Assembly (NCBI GenBank): GCA_016715945.1
Contig: JADJXJ010000001.1
Location: 806,001 to 870,000, forward strand
Source of the DNA: Bacteroidota bacterium
GTDB lineage: Bacteria; Bacteroidota; Bacteroidia; Bacteroidales; F082
DNA length: 64,000 nt
Reading direction: 5' to 3'
In this document: positions 56,989-64,000 of the stretch, one piece after another
Layout: the number at the start of each line of letters is the position of its first letter
How positions within the stretch are numbered: the stretch's first letter is position 1
Position numbers and translations under genes: made by a program
The notes under the pieces: model-generated
Told to the model about the DNA's origin: nothing
Seen by the model: only the letters and a program-made list of their open reading frames with translations
Database searches by the model: none

Positions 56989-59348
56989 AAAAAAGGGTTT
57001 ATACAGGCATTGTTCTTGCCCTTTCCCTGCTCATCTGCAACTCCTTGCTTGTTGCAGCCGAGGTGCGGCTTGCACCAGGTTTTCAGCCTGCACTTAAAGC
57101 ACTGCATGCTCAAAACCTGAACTGGTCGCTGTTGGCGCTAAGCAGCCCATCGGGCACCGGGGAAGCCGACTCTGCCCTTGCCATTCTTACCGAATACCAA
57201 CTTTTCTTCTCAAACAAACCTGAGGCAGCCCGGCTGGCCGGCGAGGCCTACGATCGTGCGCTGGCTTCGTCTGCACCTCCGCAAAGTCTTTATCGCACCC
57301 TACTCCGCTACAGCACCGCCCTCGAAATCAACGAGGATTACGAAAAAGCTACCAACCTGTGGATCAGATTCATACAACGTATGGAGCAAAACGGGTACAA
57401 CGAGCTCACCAACCTTGGTCTGGCCAATGTCATCCGGCTATCATTGATTCAACAGGATACCCTGCGCGCCTCAAGGTTTATCAAAACTATCGACAGCTTG
57501 TATTTGAAAACCCTTCCCGAACCGGTGCAGTTCGAGCTAAGGCTGCAGGTTTTCAATGAAAAGCTGCTTGCAGGTGCAGCCAGTTTTAAAGACCTGGAGT
57601 TTCTGGCAGGGCTGGCCCTTAACGACAAAACGACCCGAACCCAGGTGAACCTGATCAGGCTTGCTGATGCTGCGCTGGCATCCGGTCTGGCAGCAGCTGA
57701 TCACCCATTGATGCTCAGAATACTCAAAACAATTTCCGAATTATCTGAAAATCAAGACGAAGCATTTCCCATCTTTGCCCAAATGCTGGCTTCACGCGCT
57801 GGTTTGATACATCAAAACGCCTTGACCACCACGCTGATTTCATATCTCGAAAAGATTGGGCAAGCGAGACAAAGGCTAAGCCTGGCGATGCAAGAAGCCG
57901 TGCAACTCAGCCGGGAAACAAACCTTGCCAGAAGCAAAAAATCGAAGCTGATCAACCTCGCCGGATGGTTGCTCGTTCTGCTCATTGGTGGAGGCATGGC
58001 CATAGTGAACTACAGGATATACAGGCAGTTTGTCGATCAGTCGGGCGACCTCCGCCGGTCAATCGGGAGCAAGCAGGAAGAAATCGCCCGGCTTGAAGAC
58101 CTCGAAAGTCGGACAGATGAAAAGATTGAAGAAAAGGTAGCCGAACGCATCGAAGCCATTAGAAACGAGCTGGAGACGCGGAAACAGATTGACCAGGAAT
58201 TGCAAAAGGCACTGCAGGAGGCCGAAAAGGCCAACTATCTTAAAAATGCGTTCCTGGCCAACATGAGTCATGAGATCAGAACCCCGCTCAACGGCATCCT
58301 TGGTTTCTCGGTACTCCTGCAAAACGAATTTGCACTCAACGATCTGCCCGAACTGTACGACTACGCCCAGTCGATCGAACGCAGTGGCGAACGCCTGCTG
58401 CACATCCTCAACAACATCATTGACATCAGCCGCCTCGAAGCCAACGATTTCGAGATCCGTCAGGAACCTTGCGGCCTCAGGCAAAGCCTCGATCAGGTGC
58501 TCAATACTTATAAACTCAAGGCCAGCGAAAAAGGCCTCAAACTTTTCACCGACCTGGAGGATTGCACCATTCTGGCTGACCCAAACACTTTGCCGAGAAT
58601 ATTTAATGAGCTGATAGATAATGCGTTAAAATATACTGAGAAAGGCTTTATCAAAATCAGTGCAAAACGCATACCCGAACAAAATAAGGTGGAAGTGCGC
58701 ATTCAGGATACCGGAAACGGAATCGACCCCGCCTATCTGAAACATATCTTCGACCCATTCAGGCAGGATAGCCTGGGCTATACCCGTCAATATCAGGGTA
58801 TTGGGCTGGGTTTGCCCCTCACGCAAAAGCTGGTGGAGCGCATGGGAGGAAGCCTGGAAATAAAATCCGAAAAATCTGTTGGCACAACCGTCATCCTGAG
58901 GTTTGCGCTAACATCTCAAAATACATCACAGGAGAAAAAGCCTGAAAAAGATGGCCTGTCGCAGAAAAAATTCAGCCGGGCACTGGTTGTTGAAGATGAT
59001 GCTTCAAGCAGGATCATCCTGAGTAAAATTCTCGAAAATTACATGCCAGTGGTAGTGGCTGGTGATGGCGACCAGGCGCTGAAAACAATAAGCGAAAAGC
59101 TTCAGCATGCTGAGGTCTTCGACCTGATTATGATGGACATCAACCTGCCTGCCCCATGGGATGGTATAAAACTCAGAGAACACATCATCAGCAACTTTCC
59201 GCAGTACAAAGACAGCGTTTTTATCGCGCAAACCGCCTATGCCATGGAGGGCGACCGTGAGCGCCTGCTGGAAGCCGGCTTTCTGGGATATCTTTCGAAA
59301 CCTATCTCACGAAAAGACCTGCTTGAGTTGCTCAACATTCAAAATTAA
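56985..59348 (+). CDS. Hybrid histidine kinase, probable CTG start
   Basis: The 787-residue protein senses an envelope or cellular signal. From CTG at 56985 the frame encodes KKRVYTGIVLALSLLICNSL, a signal sequence, then a TPR-like alpha-helical periplasmic region (about 30-310), a membrane helix (about 324-345) and a coiled coil. HisKA follows with the phospho-His in ANMSHEIRTPLNG (about 430). HATPase has NELIDNALKYTEKG, DTGNGIDPAYL and GIGLGLPLTQKLVERMGG. The C-terminal REC has VVEDD and the phospho-Asp in LIMMDINLP (about 718). The upstream stop is TAA at 56961 and no ATG or GTG precedes 57045. A TTG at 57045 would cut the signal sequence. Confidence 0.85.
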   Translation: MKKRVYTGIVLALSLLICNSLLVAAEVRLAPGFQPALKALHAQNLNWSLLALSSPSGTGEADSALAILTEYQLFFSNKPEAARLAGEAYDRALASSAPPQSLYRTLLRYSTALEINEDYEKATNLWIRFIQRMEQNGYNELTNLGLANVIRLSLIQQDTLRASRFIKTIDSLYLKTLPEPVQFELRLQVFNEKLLAGAASFKDLEFLAGLALNDKTTRTQVNLIRLADAALASGLAAADHPLMLRILKTISELSENQDEAFPIFAQMLASRAGLIHQNALTTTLISYLEKIGQARQRLSLAMQEAVQLSRETNLARSKKSKLINLAGWLLVLLIGGGMAIVNYRIYRQFVDQSGDLRRSIGSKQEEIARLEDLESRTDEKIEEKVAERIEAIRNELETRKQIDQELQKALQEAEKANYLKNAFLANMSHEIRTPLNGILGFSVLLQNEFALNDLPELYDYAQSIERSGERLLHILNNIIDISRLEANDFEIRQEPCGLRQSLDQVLNTYKLKASEKGLKLFTDLEDCTILADPNTLPRIFNELIDNALKYTEKGFIKISAKRIPEQNKVEVRIQDTGNGIDPAYLKHIFDPFRQDSLGYTRQYQGIGLGLPLTQKLVERMGGSLEIKSEKSVGTTVILRFALTSQNTSQEKKPEKDGLSQKKFSRALVVEDDASSRIILSKILENYMPVVVAGDGDQALKTISEKLQHAEVFDLIMMDINLPAPWDGIKLREHIISNFPQYKDSVFIAQTAYAMEGDRERLLEAGFLGYLSKPISRKDLLELLNIQN

Positions 59349-59429
59349 ATTTTTAACAAAACTTGTAAAAGTTTTACCTTTACCCCAGAAAACGTGCAAG
59401 AACAATACCCTTAGCTACATCATCCAAAA

Positions 59430-59837
59430 ATGACTGCAGGCTCACTACCCTTTAAAATCTTACTGGTTGAGGATAACCAACTTAATCAAAAATTTGCGGT
59501 TGCCGTATTACATAAGCTGGGCTGCAAGGTTGATGTAGCAGAAAACGGCAGGGTTGGGCTGGAAATGTTCAAGCAAAACAAATACGACCTCATTCTGATG
59601 GACATTCAGATGCCTGAGATGAATGGCATTGAAGCAACCATAGCAATCAGGCAGATCGAAGCGCTGGAAGGTAAGGGACGGCACATTCCCATCATTGCTG
59701 TCACAGCATTTGCGCTGGAACAAGACCGGAAGAACTGCGCCGATGCAGGCATGGACGATTTTCTTGCCAAGCCTTACAAGCCCCACGAAATTGAGGAAAA
59801 ACTCCGGTCTGTTGCCCAACGGTTTGGCCTCCTGTGA
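59430..59837 (+). CDS. CheY-like single-domain response regulator
   Basis: The 135-residue protein is one receiver domain: ILLVEDNQLNQKFAVAVLHK (acidic pair), phospho-Asp in YDLILMDIQMPEMNG, Thr in IIAVTAFALEQDRK and Lys in DDFLAKPYKPHEIE. It has no output domain, so it must pass phosphate on or bind a partner. It follows the hybrid kinase by 81 bases and is the likely phosphate acceptor. It resembles the broken regulator at the other end of the locus. Confidence 0.93.
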   Translation: MTAGSLPFKILLVEDNQLNQKFAVAVLHKLGCKVDVAENGRVGLEMFKQNKYDLILMDIQMPEMNGIEATIAIRQIEALEGKGRHIPIIAVTAFALEQDRKNCADAGMDDFLAKPYKPHEIEEKLRSVAQRFGLL

Positions 59838-59861
59838 GCCTGTCGGCACCATTCATACCAT

Positions 59862-59893
59862 AAAAAAAAGGCCTGGGTGCACACCGGCAAGCC
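59862..59893 (-). terminator. Imperfect terminator after pepE
   Basis: The minus strand reads an imperfect hairpin (59870-59893, one mismatch and a 2-base bulge) followed by a run of eight T (A run 59862-59869). It lies between the convergent response regulator and pepE. Confidence 0.55.
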
Positions 59894-59928
59894 CAACAGC
59901 CCTTTTATTTCCTGAAAAACCAGGCGGC

Positions 59929-60663
59929 TTAAGCGTGAAGCAAAAAGCTCAGGTCGCTTCCCACTTCAAATTCTTCGGGTTCGAGTCCGAACTGGAACAA
60001 ACGCATGGGTTTGTGGCCCAGTAGCTTCATCTCAAGGCCTTGAACTTCGAGTAGGCTGGCCTCACGCAGCCCCACCACTTTTACATTCCGGTTGATTACC
60101 AGAAACTCTTCGATGCGCTGCTGGCGGGTTTCGCCTCCATGCCCTGCTGGATGCGCATCGAGGTAGTGCGGGTTGATTTGAAATGGCACCAGATTCAGGC
60201 AGTTAAAGCTTTCCGGCTGAATGATGGGCATATCGTTGGTTGTGCGCAGGGTAGGACAAGCCACATTGGCTCCGGCGCTCCACCCCATGAAAGGCATGCC
60301 ATCGAGCACACGCTTCCGGATGGGATCCATGAGTTTGTGCTTATGCATCTCGGCCACAAGGTGAAAAGTGTTGCCTCCGCCAACAACCACACAGGCGGCA
60401 TTTGATACCGCTGCAGCTGCATCGTGATGATGGTGCACCGATTCCACCTCGCATCCGAACTCTGCAAACACACCCGCTACACGCTCCTCATACACATCAT
60501 AGGATTTTTTCAGACTCTGTGTGGAGAGACCAACCCCTGCGTAAGGAATAAAAAGCACCTTGCCGATTTCATACTTCTTCAGAAAATCGGCAATAAACGG
60601 CCTGGGCCATCCCAGGTAAGCCTCACCCGGATTTGTGGAATTACTAATCAATAATAGTTTCAT
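59929..60663 (-). CDS. pepE: Dipeptidase E (peptidase S51)
   Basis: A cytoplasmic Ser peptidase for Asp-X dipeptides, 244 residues, starting at MKLLLISNSTNPGEAYLGWP. The catalytic Ser lies in the nucleophile elbow MGWSAGANVACPTLR (about residue 120), and VVVGGGNTFHLVAEM precedes it. NPHYLDAHPAGHGGETRQQR carries the likely catalytic His, matching PepE. The in-frame start at 60696 lacks family similarity. An imperfect terminator follows at 59862-59893. Confidence 0.93.
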   Translation of the reverse strand: MKLLLISNSTNPGEAYLGWPRPFIADFLKKYEIGKVLFIPYAGVGLSTQSLKKSYDVYEERVAGVFAEFGCEVESVHHHHDAAAAVSNAACVVVGGGNTFHLVAEMHKHKLMDPIRKRVLDGMPFMGWSAGANVACPTLRTTNDMPIIQPESFNCLNLVPFQINPHYLDAHPAGHGGETRQQRIEEFLVINRNVKVVGLREASLLEVQGLEMKLLGHKPMRLFQFGLEPEEFEVGSDLSFLLHA

Positions 60664-60771
60664 TATCAATAAATTTATCATGCCATTCACCGGCATGAGG
60701 TTTTACATTCAGGGAATAAAGATAAGGAAAAGACGGGTATTCTGATGCCAATGCAGGCAAAGGGGTGAGAC

Positions 60772-60798
60772 AAAAAAATCCCGGCCAATGACCGGGAT
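60772..60798 (-). terminator. Rho-independent terminator of the tRNA-Leu pair
   Basis: On the minus strand a perfect 7-bp stem ATCCCGG/CCGGGAT with a 7-base loop (60778-60798) is followed by T7. It lies 4 bases after the 3' end of tRNA-Leu(CAG). Confidence 0.88.
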
Positions 60799-60802
60799 GC
60801 TG

Positions 60803-60886
60803 TGCCCAAGAAAGGACTCGAACCTTCACGAGCGTGCGCTCACTACACCCTGAATGTAGCGCGTCTACCAATTCCGCCACTTGGGC
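60803..60886 (-). tRNA. tRNA-Leu, anticodon CAG
   Basis: The 84-base minus-strand sequence folds as a class II tRNA. It has a GCCCAAG/CTTGGGC acceptor stem with discriminator A, a D-arm with AATTGGTAGACGC, an anticodon stem CTACA/TGTAG with loop TTCAGGG (anticodon CAG), a long variable arm, and a T-arm GGTTCGAGTCC. CCA is not encoded. Confidence 0.96.
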
Positions 60887-60907
60887 AAGCTGAGAAGAAC
60901 GGTTTGG

Positions 60908-60991
60908 TGCCCAGGACAAGATTCGAACTTGCACACCATTGCTGGCGCCAGCCCCTCAAGCTGGTGTGTCTACCAATTCCACCACCTGGGC
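60908..60991 (-). tRNA. tRNA-Leu, anticodon GAG
   Basis: The 84-base minus-strand class II tRNA has acceptor GCCCAGG/CCTGGGC with discriminator A, anticodon stem CCAGC/GCTGG with loop TTGAGGG (anticodon GAG), a long variable arm, and T-arm AGTTCGAATCT. It is 21 bases upstream of tRNA-Leu(CAG) and probably shares its transcript. Confidence 0.96.
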
Positions 60992-61001
60992 ATTGATGGT
61001 G

Positions 61002-61009
61002 CAAATTTA
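61002..61009 (-). promoter_or_regulatory. Putative -7 box (TAAATTTG) for the tRNA-Leu pair
   Basis: The minus strand reads TAAATTTG 10 bases before the 5' end of tRNA-Leu(GAG), matching TAnnTTTG at a distance that fits a very short leader. Confidence 0.55.
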
Positions 61010-61083
61010 ATACCATTTTCGGGATGTCGCAACAACAATCAAAAAAAATCCTTAATCCCATTTCAGAAGCACACATGCTTTCG

Positions 61084-61091
61084 TACATTTG
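61084..61091 (+). promoter_or_regulatory. Putative -7 box (TACATTTG) for the DUF4301 gene
   Basis: TACATTTG matches TAnnTTTG and lies 23 bases before the ATG at 61115, supporting that start over the longer in-frame start at 60881. Confidence 0.5.
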
Positions 61092-61114
61092 AGCATCAAA
61101 AACACTTGTCTGCC

Positions 61115-62671
61115 ATGCAACTTCATCCAAAAGACCTTGACCAGATTCGCCTCAAAGGCATTGACCAGGAGCAGATTGAACGTCAGTTGGGCTACTTCAG
61201 GAGCGGATTCCCCTACATGCGCCTCGTTGCGCCTGCTACCATCGGCAACGGCATCCGGCGCATTGAAGACGAAGAACTCCACCGCCTGGTGGAAGAATTC
61301 GACCAGCGAAAATATGACTACGACATCATCAAGTTTGTTCCTGCCTCGGGTGCTGCCAGCCGGATGTTCAAACATCTGTTCGAGTTTTCGCAGACATTTC
61401 AGGGTAAACCCGAAGAAATCGGGGAGGTGATGAAGCAGACTGACTTCAACAGTGTGGGGTATTTTCTGAAAAATATCAGGAAGTTTGCCTTCTACGACGA
61501 CCTGAAAGCCGTGATTGCTTCAGCGGGCGAGGATATCGACAAACTTTTTGAAGAGGGTAAACTCGACAGAATTGTGAACTACCTCATCACCGAACGTGGC
61601 CTGGACTATGGCGCACTGCCCAAAGCATTGCTCAAGTTTCACTGGTACCCCGAAGGCAGCCGGCTTGCACTCGAAGAACACCTCGTGGAAGCTGCGGTGT
61701 ATGCCGAAGGTCAGGACAAAGTGGCTAAAATACATTTTACCATCTCGCCCGAGCACAAAGCCAGGTTTATCGAATTGCTCAGCGAACTGAAGCCAGCCTA
61801 CGAAGCCAGACTTGGCGTGAAATACCTCATCACCTTCTCCGAACAGAAACCATCGACCGATACCATTGCCGTTGATCTGAACAACGAACCTTTCCGCAAC
61901 GATGACGGCACCCTCCTTTTCAGGCCGGGCGGACATGGCGCACTCATCGAAAACCTCAACGACCTGAAAGAAGAAATCATCTTCATTAAAAACATTGACA
62001 ACATTGTCCCCGACAGGCTCAGAGAGACCACCTACCAGTACAAGAAAGCCATAGGCGCCATGCTGATACAATTGCAGGAACAGACTTTTGAGTACCTCGA
62101 CCTGCTCGACAGCGGCAACCTGAACGAGGCAGAGCTGAACAAGATTGCAGACTTTGCCCGTAATGAACTGATGATCAACCTCACAGAGGCTTTCGAAGCT
62201 TACGACTTCATGGAAAAGGTGGACTACCTTTTTACACAGCTCAACCGCCCGATGCGCATCTGCGGCATGGTAAAGAACGAGGGCGAACCAGGCGGCGGTC
62301 CGTTCTGGGTGATTTCGCCGGATGGTATAAAATCGCTTCAGATTGTGGAATCTTCCCAGATTGACCTGCACGACCCCGAACAACTGGCAATCGTTAAAGC
62401 CTCAACACATTTCAATCCTGTGGACCTGGTGTGCGGTGTGTACAGCTTCAGAGGCGAAAAATTCGACCTCACAAACTATGTAGATCACAACACCGGATTC
62501 ATTTCGACAAAATCGAAGGACGGGCGCGCACTGAAAGCGCTCGAACTGCCCGGCTTGTGGAACGGGGCCATGTCGGACTGGATAACCATTTTTGTGGAAA
62601 CTCCACTGATCACCTTTAACCCGGTCAAAACGGTGAACGACCTGCTGAGGCCACAACATCAGCCCGGGTAA
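61115..62671 (+). CDS. DUF4301 family protein
   Basis: The 518-residue protein starts at MQLHPKDLDQIRLKGIDQEQ and is a conserved Bacteroidota family. FVPASGAASRMFKHLFEFS (about residue 75) looks like a nucleotide-sugar-pyrophosphorylase-type phosphate loop, and LLFRPGGHGALIENLNDL with IFIKNIDNIVPDRLRE is also like those enzymes (substrate loop and Asp-Asn metal region). I infer a nucleotidyltransferase-like fold; no reaction is established. The in-frame start at 60881 would cross the tRNA genes and was rejected. It is convergent with recQ, 11 bases away once the recQ frameshift is corrected. Confidence 0.8.
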   Translation: MQLHPKDLDQIRLKGIDQEQIERQLGYFRSGFPYMRLVAPATIGNGIRRIEDEELHRLVEEFDQRKYDYDIIKFVPASGAASRMFKHLFEFSQTFQGKPEEIGEVMKQTDFNSVGYFLKNIRKFAFYDDLKAVIASAGEDIDKLFEEGKLDRIVNYLITERGLDYGALPKALLKFHWYPEGSRLALEEHLVEAAVYAEGQDKVAKIHFTISPEHKARFIELLSELKPAYEARLGVKYLITFSEQKPSTDTIAVDLNNEPFRNDDGTLLFRPGGHGALIENLNDLKEEIIFIKNIDNIVPDRLRETTYQYKKAIGAMLIQLQEQTFEYLDLLDSGNLNEAELNKIADFARNELMINLTEAFEAYDFMEKVDYLFTQLNRPMRICGMVKNEGEPGGGPFWVISPDGIKSLQIVESSQIDLHDPEQLAIVKASTHFNPVDLVCGVYSFRGEKFDLTNYVDHNTGFISTKSKDGRALKALELPGLWNGAMSDWITIFVETPLITFNPVKTVNDLLRPQHQPG

Positions 62672-62682
62672 GCGCTTGTATA

Positions 62683-64000
62683 TCAGATTATTGATTGCTG
62701 AACCCTGAGCCGGATAAAATCGTTTTTATCCTTGGTCAGGGTGCCAATTTCAAGCAGATACCTGACCACCTTGATGATTTTTCTTCCGGTTTGCCGCGAA
62801 ATGCTGCCAGCAGTTCATAAATCGGATAAGGGCGCGACCTGAGCATCCCAATCAGGGCACCGGAGATCTGCTGAAATTCGAAGTCGCTGATTTGCAGGTC
62901 GTTTCTGCGCAGACAAACATCGCATTTGCCGCATCGTTTATCATTTTTCTCGCCAAAATAGCTGAGCAGCTGGCGGCTCCTGCAGTGCGCGTGATTGTTT
63001 ACAAAATCCAGCACAGCTTGCAACCTGCGGGCTGCAGCCTGCTTGCGCATCTCATAATTTTCGGGGGACAAACTAAGCTGTGAAGCCTCGATGCGCTCGC
63101 TCAGCCACACCAGTTGCGGATTTGATGAGCGTGCCTGGTAAGCAATCAAACCAAATTTTTCGAGATTTCTCAGCAACCTGACCAATTGATCCACAGGAAG
63201 TTTGCATTTGCGGCTCAGGTCTTCCTCCTGAAAATTCACAAAATCTGTCATGATGCCGGGATAATTTCTCAGCATCGTCTTGATGAGCGGATCATAGGCA
63301 GGCTGTTCCACCTGAAAACGATACAAATCGTCTCTGCCGGCGGTGATGAGCACTTTGCTGCTTGAGCGCAAGCCGTCTGTGAGCATCACCAGCCCTTCTT
63401 TTTCGAGCAGTTGAAGGGTTGAGAAAACGACCAGGGGCGACTGGTTATAGGTTGATGAAAACTGCTGGAGATCAAAATCATAGGCTATATCATTGCCTCC
63501 CCCGACAGGTATTTTAAGGTAATTGCCCAGGGCCTGGTAAATCAGCCTGATGGTTTTCAGATCGGGATAAGCGGCTTCGAAATTCTTTTTGAGGTTACGG
63601 ATATCTTCGTCGGAGAGCAGCATCCAGGCAGCGCTTTCATTGCCGTCGCGCCCTGCCCTGCCTGCCTCCTGGAAGTAGGCCTCGAGGGTGTCCGGAAGAT
63701 CCATGTGTACGACCAGTCGCACATCAGGCTTGTCAATGCCCATGCCAAAGGCATTGGTGGCCACCATCACTTTGGTTTGACCCCGCATCCAGAGCTGCTG
63801 CCGTTTGTCGCGCTCCCGGGCATCGAGACCGGCATGATAAAATGTGGCGCTGATGCCATTGTGGTTGAGGTATTCGGCCATCTCGCGGGTGCGCCTGCGG
63901 TTACGCACATAAACCACCCCACTTCCCTGCGTCATCTGCTGAAACAGGCGAAGCATGGCCGTCATCTTGTCCGGATTGTAAGCCACATTGTAAACCAGGT
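62683..64000 (-). CDS. recQ: RecQ-type ATP-dependent DNA helicase, 5' end outside window, frameshift near 3' end
   Basis: The reading frame is open to the right edge (LVYNVAYNPDK at the edge), so the 5' half with Walker A is missing. Visible are the second helicase domain (VVYVRNRRRTREMAEYLNHN, VATNAFGMGIDKPDVR, YFQEAGRAGRDGNES), the zinc-binding Cys set (CRSRQ, CGKCDVCLRR), and the start of the winged-helix. After GKPEEK the frame breaks in a five-base T run (62778-62782 on the plus strand) and ends at 62736. One added base restores IIKVVRYLLEIGTLTKDKND and a stop at 62683-62685. It looks like a recent mutation or a read error. No HRDC domain is present. Confidence 0.85.

Noticed and set aside
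57045..59348. Histidine kinase starting at TTG 57045
   Set aside because: It would remove most of the signal sequence that the same frame encodes upstream. The CTG at 56985 fits better, although not proven.
60881..61114. N-terminal extension of the DUF4301 protein
   Set aside because: The extension runs through the tRNA-Leu(GAG) gene on the other strand and has no family similarity.

Overview
The window comes from a member of the Bacteroidota, most likely class Bacteroidia; I cannot place it to genus. The evidence is a set of upstream boxes matching the Bacteroidota -7 promoter element TAnnTTTG, a secreted protein with a type IX (Por) C-terminal sorting region, and families typical of the phylum (DUF3127, DUF4301, the two-TPR/GyrA/ClpC gene style, co-chaperone GroES-like orphan, IS66). 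Both window edges cut genes: an EamA transporter at the left and recQ at the right.

Layout. 1-17.2 kb is ordinary chromosome: EamA transporter (partial), DUF3127 protein with an SSB-like tail, exported MsrA, MgtE, a TPR protein, gyrA, clpC, an acyl-CoA dehydrogenase, an exonuclease/GIY-YIG nuclease fusion, a TylF-type methyltransferase, an SDR-fold protein without the catalytic Tyr-Lys pair, another EamA transporter, a DUF2007 protein and a class IV aminotransferase. 17.16-18.29 kb is a gene-free, repeat-rich stretch with a 48-bp tandem array running into a large nested palindrome. 18.3-27.0 kb has a CAP-SPOR protein, photolyase, a GNAT-like protein, a lipoprotein amidohydrolase, a BtuFCD/FecBCDE-type ABC uptake operon and an orphan GroES-like protein. 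27.17-34.28 kb is a tight six-gene operon: small membrane protein, mutL, two rhomboid proteases, a membrane EEP phosphatase/nuclease and uvrB.

34.47-59.84 kb is a single-strand exopolysaccharide/capsule locus and the most interesting part. It opens with a response-regulator gene split by an IS66-family element that has exact 20-bp ends and an exact 8-bp target duplication. Next is an initiating sugar-phosphate transferase fused to a pseudo-receiver domain whose phosphoacceptor Asp is a Glu, then a half-length TolC-like outer-membrane protein, a Wzz-type co-polymerase carrying a periplasmic LysM domain and a degenerate ATPase, a Wzx flippase, a Wzy polymerase/ligase, two tandemly duplicated glycosyltransferase pairs, more glycosyltransferases, an acyltransferase, an FkbM methyltransferase, a beta-helix protein with a type IX sorting region, a zinc-ribbon methyltransferase, a hybrid histidine kinase that appears to start at CTG, and a single-domain response regulator. 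No Wza-type export protein is present. My inference is that synthesis and export are built as an unusual envelope-spanning assembly with phosphorelay parts at both ends of the locus.

59.9-64 kb returns to ordinary chromosome: dipeptidase E, two tRNA-Leu genes with their own terminator, a DUF4301 protein and recQ, which has a one-base frameshift near its 3' end.
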